DNA from: an uncultured Acetobacteraceae bacterium
GTDB taxonomy: Bacteria; Pseudomonadota; Alphaproteobacteria; Acetobacterales; Acetobacteraceae
Direction of reading: 5' to 3'
NCBI GenBank assembly: GCA_937873225.1
Contig: CALMVN010000096.1
Coordinates: forward strand, 1-40,895
DNA: 40,895 nucleotides
In this document: positions 8,688-19,822 of the stretch, piece by piece
Position numbering within the stretch: position 1 is the stretch's first letter
Layout: each line of letters begins with the position of its first letter
Made by a program: the position numbers and the translations under genes
The notes under the pieces: model-generated
The model's database searches: none
Seen by the model: only the letters and a program-made list of their open reading frames with translations
What the model was told of the DNA's origin: nothing

Positions 8688-9980
8688 CTAGACTCGCGTC
8701 CCCGCGCGGTCGCGCGTGCCGAACTGGTAGATGGCGGCGGTAAGCACGGCGATGCCTGCCGCCAGCAGCAGCGCCGGGGTGAACGACCCGGTCGCGCCCA
8801 CGATCCATCCGGTGAGGGCAGGGGCCACCGCGCCGCCGACGGAGCCGCCCACGTTCTGGAACGCTTCCAGCGTCGCGACCTTGTCCGGGCTGGTCGCGAC
8901 TGCCGCCATCGCCCAGCCGCAGGACGAGGCCAGGCTGCCGGCGAACAGGGCCACGCTGACCAGCAGGACCGCCGCCCCCGTCCCGTGCACTACCGACGCC
9001 CACGCGGTGCAGCCGCCGGTCAGCAGCATCGCCAGCACCAGGGGCAGCCGGCAGCTCGCCACCGGCGGCACCCCGCGCCGCGCCAGGCTGCGCGAGGCGA
9101 GCCCGCCCAGCAGCGCGCCGAGAAAGCCGCAGCCCTGCGGCACCGCCGTCCACACCCCGGACTGCGCCACGCTGAGGTGCCTGGCCCGGTGCAGGTAGTC
9201 CGGCAGCCAGGCGCCATAAAGCCAGGTCAGGTAGATCACGCCGACGAAGCCGCACGCCATGCCCCAGCTGGTGCGGTCCCGGAACAGGGCGCTCCACCCC
9301 TGGGGCGCCGCCGCCTCGTCCGCCGGGCTGTCCTCGGCATGGATCCAGCGACGCTCCTCGTTTCCGATTCCGTAACGGTCCGGGTCGCGGTACAGCACGG
9401 CCCAGAACACGGCCACCAGCACCCCGGCCACGCCGATGATCACGAACATCGACCGCCAGCCGAACGCCACCAGCAGCGCGGTCAGCACCGGCGGCGCGAT
9501 CGCCGGCCCGAGGGCGGAGGACGCGTTGAACAGCCCGATCGGGAACGCGCGCGCCGGCCTGGGGAACCAGTTCGAGCACACCTTGGTGCCGGCCAGGTAC
9601 ATCGGCGACTCGCCGATCCCGAGCGCGCCCCTGGCGACGAGGAACTGGCCCAGGCTGCCGACGAACCCCGCCGCCACCTGCGCCGCCGACCACAGCATCA
9701 GCCCCATGGTCATCACCCGCCGCGGCCCGAACCGGTCGATCAGCATGCCCACCGGCAACTGCGCCACCCCATAGGCTACCGCGAACGCGGACAGCAGCAG
9801 GCCCATCTCCGCGTCGCTCAGGTGCAGCGACGCCCGTATGCTGGAGTTGCCGATCGAGAGCGCCGAGCGGTCCAGGTAGTTGACCGTGCCCGCCACCATC
9901 AGCAGCGTCAGCGCGACCACCCGCATCCGCCGCGCCCGCGGTGACGGATATGGCCCCGCTGTTCCCGGACCGTGCGGCAT
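8688..9980 (-). CDS. MFS transporter, anion:cation symporter (sugar-acid) type
   Basis: 430 residues with about 12 hydrophobic segments. The first helix ends in [15 protein letters not shown], the signature of the ACS family (GudP, GarP, DgoT, ExuT), and LIDRFGPRR matches the conserved loop between helices 2 and 3. Such proteins take up organic anions such as glucarate or galactonate with protons in the inner membrane. The ATG at 9980 is preceded by GAGGAG at about 7 nt, so it is preferred over a start 33 nt further upstream. No catabolic genes adjoin it, so the substrate is open. It is divergent from parC. Confidence 0.85.
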   Translation of the reverse strand: MPHGPGTAGPYPSPRARRMRVVALTLLMVAGTVNYLDRSALSIGNSSIRASLHLSDAEMGLLLSAFAVAYGVAQLPVGMLIDRFGPRRVMTMGLMLWSAAQVAAGFVGSLGQFLVARGALGIGESPMYLAGTKVCSNWFPRPARAFPIGLFNASSALGPAIAPPVLTALLVAFGWRSMFVIIGVAGVLVAVFWAVLYRDPDRYGIGNEERRWIHAEDSPADEAAAPQGWSALFRDRTSWGMACGFVGVIYLTWLYGAWLPDYLHRARHLSVAQSGVWTAVPQGCGFLGALLGGLASRSLARRGVPPVASCRLPLVLAMLLTGGCTAWASVVHGTGAAVLLVSVALFAGSLASSCGWAMAAVATSPDKVATLEAFQNVGGSVGGAVAPALTGWIVGATGSFTPALLLAAGIAVLTAAIYQFGTRDRAGTRV

Positions 9981-10090
9981 CAGAAGGCTCCTCGCTTGTC
10001 CGGGCAGCGCCAAAGCGTTGCAGGTCGGCGCGGGATGGACAAGAGCCGGTTTCTCTGTTTGTTCCTGTTCGGTTGGCAGGGAGCACGACG

Positions 10091-12295
10091 ATGCCGGACG
10101 TGGCGGGGCACATCGAGGACACCAGCCTGAGCACGGCGCTCAGCGAGCGCTACCTCGCCTACGCCATGTCCACCATCACCTCGCGCTCGCTGCCCGACGT
10201 GCGCGACGGGCTGAAGCCGGTGCATCGCCGCCTGGTCTACGCCATGCAGCAGCTGCGCCTCGATCCCACCGCCGGCTTCAAGAAGTGCGCCCGCGTGGTC
10301 GGCGACGTGATCGGCAAGTACCACCCGCACGGCGACGTGGCGGTCTACGAGGCCCTGGTGCGGCTGGCGCAGGACTTCGCCGTGCGCTACCCGCTGGTCG
10401 AGGGCCAGGGCAATTTCGGCTCGGTCGACGGCGACAACGCGGCCGCCATGCGCTACACCGAGGCGCGCCTGACCGCCGTGGCCAAGGCCCTGCTCGAAGG
10501 CATCGAGGACGACGCCGTCGACTTCCGCCCGACCTATGACGGCGAGGACGCCGAGCCGGTGGTACTCCCGTCGGCCTTCCCCAACCTCCTTGCCAACGGC
10601 GCAGCCGGCATTGCCGTCGGCATGGCCACCAGCATCCCGCCGCACAACGCCGGCGAGGTCTGCGCCGCCGCCGCCCTGCTGGTGAAGCGCCCGGACGCCA
10701 GCCTGGACGAGCTGCTCCAGCTGATGCCGGGCCCCGACTTCCCCACCGGCGGCCTGATCGTCGAGGACCCGGCTGCAATCCGCACGGCCTACGAGACCGG
10801 CCGCGGCGGCTTCCGCATCCGCGCCCGCTGGTTCCGCGAGGAGGGCCGCTTCGGCACCTGGACCGTGGTCGTCACCGAGATCCCGTACCAGGTGCAGAAG
10901 GGCCGCCTGATCGAGCAGATCGCCGAGCTGATGGAGCAGAAGAAGCTCCCGTTGCTGGCCGACGTGCGCGACGAAAGCACCACCGACATACGCCTGGTGC
11001 TGGAGCCGCGCAGCAAGGGCGTCGAGCCCGAGGTGCTGATGGAGACCCTGTTCCGCGCCACCCAGCTGGAAACCCGCTTCGGCCTGAACATGAACGTGCT
11101 GGCGAGCGACCGCACCCCGCGCGTGATGGGGCTGCGCGAGGTGCTGCGCGAGTGGCTCGACCACCGCAACGCCGTGCTGGTGCGACGCAGCCGGCACCGC
11201 CTGGACGCGGTGCTGCGCCGGCTGGAGATCCTGGACGGCTTCCTCGCCGTCTACCTCAACCTCGACGAGGTGATCCGCATCGTCCGCGAGGAGGACGAGC
11301 CGAAGCCCGCGCTGATGGCCGCGTTCTCGCTCACCGAGCTGCAGGCGGACGCGGTGCTGAACATGCGCCTGCGCAGCCTGCGCCGCCTGGAGGAGATCGA
11401 GATCCGGCGCGAGCACGACGCGCTCCTCCGCGAGCGCGACGAGCTGCACGCGCTGCTGGACGAGCAGGGACCGGGACAGAAGCTGCGCTGGCGCCGCATC
11501 GGCCAGGACCTGGAGCGCCTGCGCAGGCAGTTCGGCGGCGGCCCGCTCGGCACGCGGCGCAGCACCCTGACCGCACCTCCCGCCGCGGTGGACATTTCCG
11601 CCATCGCCGCGGTGGAGCGCGAGCCGATCACGGTGGTCCTGTCGCAGAAGGGCTGGATCAAGGCGGTGCGCGGCCACGGGCTCGACCCGGCCGCGCAGAA
11701 GTTCAAGGAAGGCGACGCGCTGCGCCTCCTGATCGAGTGCCTGTCCACCGACCGGCTGTGCCTGTTCGCGACCGACGGCCGCAGCTTCACGCTGCGCGCC
11801 GGCGAGCTCCCGCGCGGCCGCGGCGACGGCCAGCCGCTGCGCCTGGTGGTCGAGCTCGGCAATGACCAGGACATGGTCTCGCTGTTCGTGCTGCGGAACG
11901 ACGCCCGCGCCCTGGTCGCCGCCTCCACCGGCCGCGGCCTGGTGGTGGAGATGGCCGACCTCGTCGCCGAGAAGCGCACCGGCAAGCAGGTCCTGAACCT
12001 CAAGCCCGGCGAGCGCGCCGTGGTCTGCGCCGAGGCCTCCGGCGACCATGTCGCCGTGCTGGGCGAGAACCGCCGCTTCCTCGTGTTCCCGCTGTCCCAG
12101 CTTCCCGTGCTCGGCCGCGGCTCCGGCGTCGCCCTGCTGAAGGGCCCGCTGCTGGACGCGCGCACCTTTGACGGCAAGACCGGCCTGGTCTGGCACGACG
12201 GCGCCAAGCCACGCCCCGTCGCCGACCTGCAGACCTATCTCGGCAAGCGCGGCGATGCCGGCCGCGCCGCGCCGCCCTGGGTGCCGCGCCGGTAA
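10091..12295 (+). CDS. parC: DNA topoisomerase IV subunit A
   Basis: 734 residues. With ParE it separates replicated chromosomes by passing one DNA duplex through another. The N-terminal breakage-rejoining domain has the active-site Tyr122 in AAMRYTEAR, and the C-terminal part is a short beta-pinwheel, as in ParC and unlike GyrA (no GyrA box seen). In the quinolone-resistance region the sequence is [11 protein letters not shown]: Val83 stands where E. coli ParC has Ser80, while Glu87 (E. coli Glu84) is kept. GGGAG lies about 8 nt before ATG 10091; earlier in-frame codons lack this. Confidence 0.95.
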   Translation: MPDVAGHIEDTSLSTALSERYLAYAMSTITSRSLPDVRDGLKPVHRRLVYAMQQLRLDPTAGFKKCARVVGDVIGKYHPHGDVAVYEALVRLAQDFAVRYPLVEGQGNFGSVDGDNAAAMRYTEARLTAVAKALLEGIEDDAVDFRPTYDGEDAEPVVLPSAFPNLLANGAAGIAVGMATSIPPHNAGEVCAAAALLVKRPDASLDELLQLMPGPDFPTGGLIVEDPAAIRTAYETGRGGFRIRARWFREEGRFGTWTVVVTEIPYQVQKGRLIEQIAELMEQKKLPLLADVRDESTTDIRLVLEPRSKGVEPEVLMETLFRATQLETRFGLNMNVLASDRTPRVMGLREVLREWLDHRNAVLVRRSRHRLDAVLRRLEILDGFLAVYLNLDEVIRIVREEDEPKPALMAAFSLTELQADAVLNMRLRSLRRLEEIEIRREHDALLRERDELHALLDEQGPGQKLRWRRIGQDLERLRRQFGGGPLGTRRSTLTAPPAAVDISAIAAVEREPITVVLSQKGWIKAVRGHGLDPAAQKFKEGDALRLLIECLSTDRLCLFATDGRSFTLRAGELPRGRGDGQPLRLVVELGNDQDMVSLFVLRNDARALVAASTGRGLVVEMADLVAEKRTGKQVLNLKPGERAVVCAEASGDHVAVLGENRRFLVFPLSQLPVLGRGSGVALLKGPLLDARTFDGKTGLVWHDGAKPRPVADLQTYLGKRGDAGRAAPPWVPRR

Positions 12296-12305
12296 GGCAT
12301 CAGCG

Positions 12306-12327
12306 GATCAGGCGTGGTCACCTGATC
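12306..12327 (+). terminator. 7-bp inverted repeat after parC
   Basis: GATCAGG (12306-12312) and CCTGATC (12321-12327) pair perfectly across 8 bases, beginning 10 nt after the parC stop. There is no T-run, so termination is only suggested by position. Confidence 0.3.
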
Positions 12328-12492
12328 GGCAAGGCTGCCTGCCGACAGCGAGCTGCAGCGCGGCCGGTGAACGAACGCGAACCGGGTGCGGTCCAGGGTC
12401 CCGGCGCCGCTCATACCGGCGGCGTCGGGGTCTAACCGGCAGGCGAGCAAGCCGTAGGGCTCCGCCCATCGATCTTGATATTTGGGTTTTCA

Positions 12493-12563
12493 AAGGGCGA
12501 CCGTTTCTTTGGCGGGTCCAGGGCAGGGCCCTGGCCTGTGCAGGTCGAATCCTGCCGCCCTCG
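12493..12563 (+). pseudogene. Degenerate tRNA-like cloverleaf
   Basis: The stretch folds in tRNA order. The acceptor strands are AAGGGCG / CGCCCTC (6 of 7 pairs), and the 3-bp D stem CCG/CGG has a loop containing GG. The anticodon arm is CCAGG-GCAGGGC-CCTGG, with AGG in the anticodon place. A 5-nt variable loop is followed by the T arm GCAGG-TCGAAT-CCTGC. It departs from a working tRNA at key points: C instead of the invariant T33, a 6-nt T loop lacking one T, an A-C mismatch at the first pair, and no encoded CCA (GTA instead). I read it as a decayed tRNA gene; a chance fold is possible. Confidence 0.4.
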
Positions 12564-13026
12564 GTATCATTCCGCCTTCGATCGTGCTTCCACCGCCGCA
12601 TGCACCGCCTTGAGGTGTGCCCGCACGGAAGGTCCCGTCGTCGGCGGCGGGTCGTGCGGCAGCGCGAGGAGGCGGTCCACCGTCGACCGGTCGACCGGCC
12701 AGGGTCGCCGGCGGGCACGCCGTCGGCAACCTCAGCCGTGGCGGCCGCGCCGCCTGCCGTTCATGGCTCCGGATCACCACCACATGCAGCCGGAGCGGGC
12801 GCAGGGGCATGTGCAGGCTCCGGAACACCTGCGCCGTGCCTTGCCGCGTCACGTGCAGCGTCGCCGTGCCTTGGCCGGCGATGGCGGGATCAGCCGGACG
12901 GTTCCGCAGCCTTCCGGCCTCCCGGTGGCGGCGCTTCGGCGCGTCCGGCTTGTCCGCCACCGCCACCGAGCCGAGCCCACATCCCCTGTGCGCCCGGCGG
13001 CCGTTCAACGCACGGCCAGCCCCATC

Positions 13027-13761
13027 CTAGTCCGCCGGCCGCCGCTCCAGCTCCCGCCACGCGCCCATCGACAGGATCTCGCTCGGCCGGAACCGCGCCT
13101 TGTACGCCATCTTGCGGCTGTCCGAGACCCAGTAGCCGAGATACACGTGCGGCAGCCCCAGCACCCGGCAGCGTTCGATCAGCCACAGGATGGCGAAGCT
13201 GCCCAGCGACCGCGCCGCGTGCTCGGGCGCGAAGAAGCTGTACACCGCCGACAGCCCGTCGCCGAGCCGGTCGGTCAGGCACACGCCCACCAGCTCGTCC
13301 TCCGGGTCGCGGAACTCCACCAGCACCGTCTCGATCGGCGTGTCCTCGATCATCGCCCGGTAGTCGTAGAAGCTCATCGAGGCCATGTCGCCCTCGCCGT
13401 GGCGGGCCTGCTGGTAGCGCTTGAACAGCCCGTACTGCTCTGTGGTCGCCCGCGCCGGCACCTCGAACCCTTCCACCGCCGCGTTGCGCCTCTGGATCCG
13501 CCGCAAGGTCCGCCCCGGCTGGAACCGCGCCACCGGTATCCGGATCGGCACGCAGGCGTTGCAGGCCGGGCAGACCGGCGCATAGGCAATGTTGTGGCTG
13601 CGTCGGAACCCCGCCCGCGACAGCCGGTCGTGCAGCGCCTCCGCGTCCGGTCCCGCGATCTCTGTCACCACCTTGCGCTCGGTGCGGCCGGGAACGTACG
13701 GGCAGGGCAGGGGTGCGGTGGTGTAGAAGAACTGCGGTCGCTTGGGCGCTGTATAGGTCAT
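13027..13761 (-). CDS. bpt: Aspartate/glutamate leucyltransferase (ATE-like, N-degron pathway)
   Basis: 244 residues, the normal length for the bacterial Bpt / arginyltransferase family. It conjugates Leu from Leu-tRNA to proteins with N-terminal Asp or Glu, marking them for ClpS-ClpAP. The N-terminal signature FFYTTAPLPCPYVPGR (about 11-26) and the Cys pair region CPACNACVP are present, as is the GCN5-like C-terminal half with YLGYWVSDSRKMAYKARFRP. I chose ATG 13761 because family proteins begin just before this motif; a GTG 63 nt upstream is in frame. It lies 66 nt after the penicillin-acylase gene on the same strand, probably the last gene of that transcript. Confidence 0.9.
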   Translation of the reverse strand: MTYTAPKRPQFFYTTAPLPCPYVPGRTERKVVTEIAGPDAEALHDRLSRAGFRRSHNIAYAPVCPACNACVPIRIPVARFQPGRTLRRIQRRNAAVEGFEVPARATTEQYGLFKRYQQARHGEGDMASMSFYDYRAMIEDTPIETVLVEFRDPEDELVGVCLTDRLGDGLSAVYSFFAPEHAARSLGSFAILWLIERCRVLGLPHVYLGYWVSDSRKMAYKARFRPSEILSMGAWRELERRPAD

Positions 13762-13827
13762 GCCGCTCGCATCCGGTCTCCGGGACCGCTCCTTGCTCGC
13801 GCAGCCAGGCGATCCCTGGCCCACGCC

Positions 13828-16163
13828 TCACGGCACCAGGGACAGCGTCGCGGCGACCCGTCGGGGAGCTCGTCCGATCAACAGTGTAGAACCGTCCGCC
13901 CAGTCCTGCATCAGATTCCACGCGTCCGGCGACAGCCAGTTCCCCGACTGCCCCGGCGTCACCACGAACCGGCTCCGCTCCGGATCGGCCAGGTCGTACA
14001 CGCCGCGATACGCGCCCCCGTGCCTGGACCGGAAATCGCCCAGCAGGCCGCTGCCGCCGCGGAACAGGGTGCTGTCGTCGCCCGGCACCGCCACCTCGCG
14101 GCGGCCCAGGCGAGCGAGCAGCGGGATCGCCTGCAGGAACGCGTTCTCGAACACCGCCTGATGCACCGTCCCCCAGCGCCAGGCGGACGGGTCCGGCCCT
14201 TCCCTGGCCGCGAGCGCTCGGCCGGCCTCGTCCAGCGCCCGCTGGAGCGCCGGGGTGCAGTCGCCGCCGCACCAGGCGCTCCCGGCGGGCGACAGCAGCA
14301 GGGCCGCCACGTCCTCCCACGGCCCGGCGGCGCCGGAGATCCCATCCCGGTCCAGCACGTCGGCGACGAAGCGCTGCATCCAGGCGTTGAATACCAGCGG
14401 CTGCGGCCGGTCAGCATCCATCGCCCCGTTCCAGCCGCCGAGCAGCGCCAGCGCGCGCGCGGACACGCTGCCCGGCACCGGGTGCAGCGGCCGCGCCAGC
14501 AGCAGCGGCAGCATGGCCTGCGCGAACGCGCTGACAACGTCCACCTGCATCCGCACGAAGCCCGCAACGTCCTGACGCGGCCTCCCGTCCAGCAGCGCGC
14601 GTATCCGCTCCGCCCGCCACGCCCCGGGCCAGTCGCGCCCCATGAACACGGGGAAGTCCGGCGGCGAGGTGCGCTCGTTGCCGTTCAGCAGGTGTCCGCT
14701 CGCCGGTGCCACGATCGTCGGCAGGGCGCTGCCGCTGGCCTCGCCGGTCCAGTCCCCTGCGCCGCTGGCGCCGTCCGCCGGAAAGCTTCCGTCTCCGGAC
14801 CGGCGCACCGGCACCCGGCCGGTGGTGAACAGGGCGATCCTGTTCCGGTCCGCGACCAGCAGGTTCTGCACCGGCGTCGTGATCAGCGCCGCCGCCCGCC
14901 CGGCCGCGTCCACGTTCCCGGCCACGTCCAGCGCCGCCAGGCCCGGCGCCGCGTCCTCCGGCAGGAGGTTCTCCATCGACGCGGCCAGCACGCGCCCGCC
15001 CGTGTCCGCCGCGGGCAGGATGTCGCTGATCACCGGGCCGTGCCGGGTCGTGCGCACCGTCAGCACGGTGTCCGGCGCCCCCCGCACGTGGATCACCTCC
15101 CGCCTGGCCGCGAACGCGCGCGGCCCGTCCGGCGTGGCGTACCGTCCGCCGGGCACCGGCGTCTCGACGAACAGGTCCTGCGTGTCGGCGCTGCTGCTGG
15201 TGAAGGTCCACGCGACGTGGCCGTTCTGGCCGATCACCAGGAACGGGATGCCGGGCGCCGACGCCCCGGTCAGGCTGTAGCCCGGCACGTCGATCCGGAT
15301 CAGGTACCAGATCGCCGGGAAGCCGAAGGCGAGGTGCGGATCCCCGGCCAGGATCGGCGCGCCGGTGTCGCTGTGCGCGCCGTCCACGGCCCACTCGTCC
15401 GACGCGTCTTCCGGCAGGGTGAAGGGATCGGGAAACCGCGGCACGGCCCGGTCGACCCGCGCGGCGAGGCGGGACAGGGACGGCAGCACGCGTGCCGCCT
15501 GCGGCGCCGGCGTGTCGGCTTCCGCCGGCCACAGTTGGAGCAGCCGGGCAAGCGGGACGCGCCCCGCCAGCGCCAGCCGGTCCAGCTCGACCCGCCAGTT
15601 CCCCGACAGCGACAACCCCATCAGCCGCCCCCACAGCAGCGAGTCCACCGGCGTCCAGGGCTCCGGCCTGCCCAGCAGCAGGAACTCCGGCGCGATGAAG
15701 CGCCCGCGCGACGCGATCGCCGCGTTGACGCCGCGCGCATAGGCATCGAACAGCGCCCGCGGGTCCGCCGGCAGCGCCGGATACGCCGCCTCCGCCAGGT
15801 GGCGCAGGCCGAGCGTGCGCATGGTGCGGTCGATCGGCAGCCCACCCGGCCCGGCGATCTCCGACACCCGCCCGGAGCCGACGCGGCGGGTCAGCTCCAT
15901 CTGGAACATGCGGTCGCGCGCATGAAGGTATCCGGTCGCCGCCGCCGCGTCGGGAAGGTCGGCCGCCTCCACCCGCGGCACTCCCTCGGCGTCGATCGTC
16001 ACCGAGACCGGCTGGTGCAGGCCGGGCAGGCGAAGCGTTTCCTGCCGCGGCGGCAGCGTCGCCCACAACGCGCCGCCGATCCCCAGCACCACGACCAGCA
16101 GCAGCGCGACGAGGCCGACCGCGATCCCGCGCAGCACCCGGGCCAGGGGTCCGCGACGACGCA

Positions 16164-16164
<1 letters not shown>
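13828..16164 (-). CDS. Penicillin-acylase family N-terminal nucleophile hydrolase
   Basis: 778 residues. A single hydrophobic segment at about 12-35 follows basic residues (membrane anchor or signal peptide), so the enzyme is expected outside the inner membrane. These proteins are cut autocatalytically into alpha and beta subunits. The new N-terminal nucleophile should be Ser255 in DASDEWAVDG, where most relatives have SNxWAV, so Asn is replaced by Asp at the second position. The oxyanion-region pattern GQNGHVAW and the C-terminal GQSGNWLSP motif are present. Substrates of the family include beta-lactams and acyl-homoserine lactones; which applies here is unknown. Its ATG overlaps the hemB stop (TGATG), so translation is coupled. 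Confidence 0.9.
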
Positions 16165-17177
<1,013 letters not shown>

Positions 17178-17199
17178 TCAGCCGTTGCATGATGTCGGA

Positions 17200-18672
17200 T
17201 CAGGACGCGCGTCCGAGCCGGCTGTGTCGGCGGCCATAGGCGAAGAACACCGCAAGCCCGATCAGCAGCCAGATCACCAGCCGTATCCAGGTCAGCCCGT
17301 CCAGCGAGGCCATGATCGCGCCGCAGGACAGGATCCCCAGCACCGGCACGGTCGGCCCGAACGGCACCCGGAACCCGCGCGGCCGGCCGGGATCGCGCGC
17401 GCGCAGGATCATCACGCCGACGCAGACGATGATGAAGGCCAGCAGGGTGCCGATGGAGGTCATGTGGCCGAGCTGGCTGATCGGCAGGAACGCGCTGAGC
17501 GCTGCCGTCGCCACCATGAAGAACAGGTTGGAACGCCACGGCGTCTGCCAGCGCGGATGCACCTGGCTGAACAGCCGCGGCAGCAACCCGTCGGTGGACA
17601 TGGCGAAGAACACCCGGCTCTGCCCCAGCAGCAGCACAAGCAGCACGGAGGTGAAGCCGCACAGGATGCCGAAGTTCACCGCCAGCTTGAGCCAGCCATA
17701 CGGCGTCTGGTCGATCGCGGTGGCGACCGGCGCCGGGTCGTTCAGCATCCGGTGGTAGTTCAGCATCCCCGTGAGAACAAAGGAGAAGGCGATGTATGCC
17801 AGGGTGCAGATCGCCAGGCTGCCCAGGATGCCGATCGGCATGTCGCGCCTGGGGTTGCGCGCTTCCTGCGCGCAGGTCGACACCGCGTCGAAGCCCACAT
17901 AGGCGAAGAAGATGGTGCCCGCCGCCCGCATCACCCCGGAAATGCCGAACTGGCCGAAGGTTCCGGTGTTGGGCGGGATGAACGGCACGTAGTTCGCGGT
18001 CCGGATGTACGGGATGCCGAACCCGATCACCGCCAGGATCACCGCGATCTTGATCGCCACGATGACGTTGTTGACCCGTGCCGACTCCGACACGCCCCGC
18101 ATCAGCAGCAGCGACACGCACACGATCACGAACACCGCCGGCAGGTTGACCAGCCCGACGGCGCTGCTGCCGTCCGCGAGATGCACCGTCTCGTACGGCG
18201 ACGCGCACAGCCGCGGCGGCAGCGACAGCCCGAAGATGCCCAGCAGCTTCACCGCGTAGCGCGACCAGCTCACCGCCACCGCAGCGGCCGCCACCGCATA
18301 TTCCAGCACCAGGTCCCAGCCGATGATCCAGGCCACGAACTCGCCCAGCGTCGCGTAGGCGTAGGTGTACGCGCTGCCCGCGATCGGGATCATGCTGGAC
18401 AGCTCGCTGTAGCACAGCCCGGCGAAGCCGCAGCCGACGGCCGCCACCAGGTACGACAGCACCACCGCCGGCCCGGCGTTCTCCGACGCGGCGATGCCGG
18501 TGAGCGAGAACAGGCCGGCACCGATGGTGCAGCCGATGCCGAGCGCCACCAGCGCCCATGGTCCCAGCACCCGGCGCAGCGACGGCCCGGCGCCTGTGCC
18601 TTCCACGAACTGCTCGATCGGCTTGCGTCGCCACAACGAGGACGGCCGCACGGTACCGGCGGAATGGGACAT
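17200..18672 (-). CDS. APC-family amino-acid permease (cationic amino-acid transporter type)
   Basis: 490 residues with about 12-14 membrane segments. It imports amino acids across the inner membrane. The conserved helix-1 pattern ALGIGCTIGAGLFSLTG and helix-6 region FFAYVGFDAVSTCAQEARNP are those of the CAT/YfnA group. AGGAG stands 10-14 nt before ATG 18672, so that start is favoured over one 66 nt upstream. It follows the acylase-like gene by 97 nt on the same strand and precedes hemB by 43 nt. Its neighbours suggest it takes up amino acids released from acylated precursors, but the substrate is not readable. Confidence 0.9.
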   Translation of the reverse strand: MSHSAGTVRPSSLWRRKPIEQFVEGTGAGPSLRRVLGPWALVALGIGCTIGAGLFSLTGIAASENAGPAVVLSYLVAAVGCGFAGLCYSELSSMIPIAGSAYTYAYATLGEFVAWIIGWDLVLEYAVAAAAVAVSWSRYAVKLLGIFGLSLPPRLCASPYETVHLADGSSAVGLVNLPAVFVIVCVSLLLMRGVSESARVNNVIVAIKIAVILAVIGFGIPYIRTANYVPFIPPNTGTFGQFGISGVMRAAGTIFFAYVGFDAVSTCAQEARNPRRDMPIGILGSLAICTLAYIAFSFVLTGMLNYHRMLNDPAPVATAIDQTPYGWLKLAVNFGILCGFTSVLLVLLLGQSRVFFAMSTDGLLPRLFSQVHPRWQTPWRSNLFFMVATAALSAFLPISQLGHMTSIGTLLAFIIVCVGVMILRARDPGRPRGFRVPFGPTVPVLGILSCGAIMASLDGLTWIRLVIWLLIGLAVFFAYGRRHSRLGRAS

Positions 18673-18769
18673 GGGGGCAAGCTCCTGCCGGACGGCCCGG
18701 TCGCCGTTCAAGGGTTGTTCCGGTTCGGGGCACCGCACGCAAGGTCCTGCATGCGCCGTGCCACGACGA

Positions 18770-19822
18770 TCAGCCGGGCTCGCACAGCCGCGCCAGCCTG
18801 ACCGCGGTGTGGCCGCGGCTGGGCCGCAGGCTCGGCATCACCAGCAGGCAGTCGTCGTGGGGCGTGCGTATCTCCAGGCCACCGTCGCGGGCGATCAGCG
18901 TGCCGCCTTCGCGTATCAGCTCGCCGCCGCGGAACGACTGGGTGAAGGAGAAGCTGCCGGTGGTGGCGGTCACGACGCTGGTGACGGCGGCACAGCGCGG
19001 CCGCGGCGACGGCCCCGGCAGCGGCACGGATTCCATCATTCCGGTTTCTCGCAGCACGGCGCGCACCGCGACCCGCGCGGTGTCCACCGTTTCCGGCTCC
19101 CAGTGCGGGCCGGCCTCGACCAGGCAGGCGACGCGGCGGTCGTCGGGATCGGCGAAGGGGCGGTAGTCGATCAGGCGCGGGCCGCTGCTGTGGCCGCGAT
19201 CGGCGACCACCATCGCCGGCGTGCCGAGGGTGAGCGCGAAGCGTCGCCCCTTGTCGGTCGGCCCGCTCAGGATCAGCGGCTCCGAAGGCCACAGCATCGA
19301 ATGAAGGTCCACCAGGATGTCCACGTCCTCGACCAGCGGCCGCAGCTCCCGCGCCCGCGACAGCTCCGCCGAGCTGCGCCCGCTGCCCAGGATCGCCTCG
19401 TCCCAGACCCGGTTCATGTCCTCGTCCACGAAGCGCGACGCGGTCGGCTGGCCGGCATCGAAGCGGGCGAACGCCTGGAGGTTGAGGAAGCCGATCGACA
19501 GCCTGCCGCACAGCGGCCTGAAGCCGGCCCGGAGCAGCTCGTCCAGCACGATGGCGCCGGCGATCTCGTTGCCGTGCATCAGCGCGGTGATGGCGACGTG
19601 CGGGCCGGGGCGGCCGGAGTCGAACTGCATCACCCCGCGCAGGCCCGCGTTGCCGTCGCGCCAGGGCGCCAGGTCCGGCGGGCGCAGGTGCACCTCGAAG
19701 CGCGGCAGCCGCACGGTGTTGGGCAGGCCCGGCAGGTCCGGACCGGCATGCGCCGGCTCCTGTCCTTCCCCGGGCCCCGGCCCGCCGGCTTCCGGCAGGG
19801 CATCCGCAGCCGGAACGGTCAC
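18770..19822 (-). CDS. Succinylglutamate desuccinylase/aspartoacylase-family zinc deacylase
   Basis: 350 residues of the M14-like AstE/AspA superfamily, which removes acyl groups from N-acyl amino acids. Zinc ligands appear in MHGNEIAGAI (His and Glu) and LVDLHSML (His), and the catalytic Glu is probably in VEAGPHWEPE. A beta-rich C-terminal part (about 100 residues) resembles the lid domain of related deacylases. The start is taken as GTG 19822 because it overlaps the argE stop (GTGA), leaving no room for another gene. No other arginine succinyltransferase (ast) genes are near, so a true AstE role is doubtful; a general acyl-amino-acid deacylase paired with argE fits better. Confidence 0.8.
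   Translation of the reverse strand: MTVPAADALPEAGGPGPGEGQEPAHAGPDLPGLPNTVRLPRFEVHLRPPDLAPWRDGNAGLRGVMQFDSGRPGPHVAITALMHGNEIAGAIVLDELLRAGFRPLCGRLSIGFLNLQAFARFDAGQPTASRFVDEDMNRVWDEAILGSGRSSAELSRARELRPLVEDVDILVDLHSMLWPSEPLILSGPTDKGRRFALTLGTPAMVVADRGHSSGPRLIDYRPFADPDDRRVACLVEAGPHWEPETVDTARVAVRAVLRETGMMESVPLPGPSPRPRCAAVTSVVTATTGSFSFTQSFRGGELIREGGTLIARDGGLEIRTPHDDCLLVMPSLRPSRGHTAVRLARLCEPG

Larger units (their letters stand above)
12296..13026. other. Gene-poor region between parC and bpt
   Basis: About 730 bases with no recognisable gene apart from the tRNA-like element and the repeat listed separately. On the minus strand a coding-looking tail (RLLALPHDPPPTTGPS, then VRAHLKAVHAAVEARSK) ends at a stop at 12567-12569, but it lacks a credible start or upstream continuation in one frame. 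It may be the decayed 3' end of a gene. Confidence 0.35.

Noticed and set aside
12567-13008. Minus-strand frame(s) between bpt and parC
   Set aside because: A short coding-looking tail exists, but no single frame has a start and family match; recorded only as a possible remnant.
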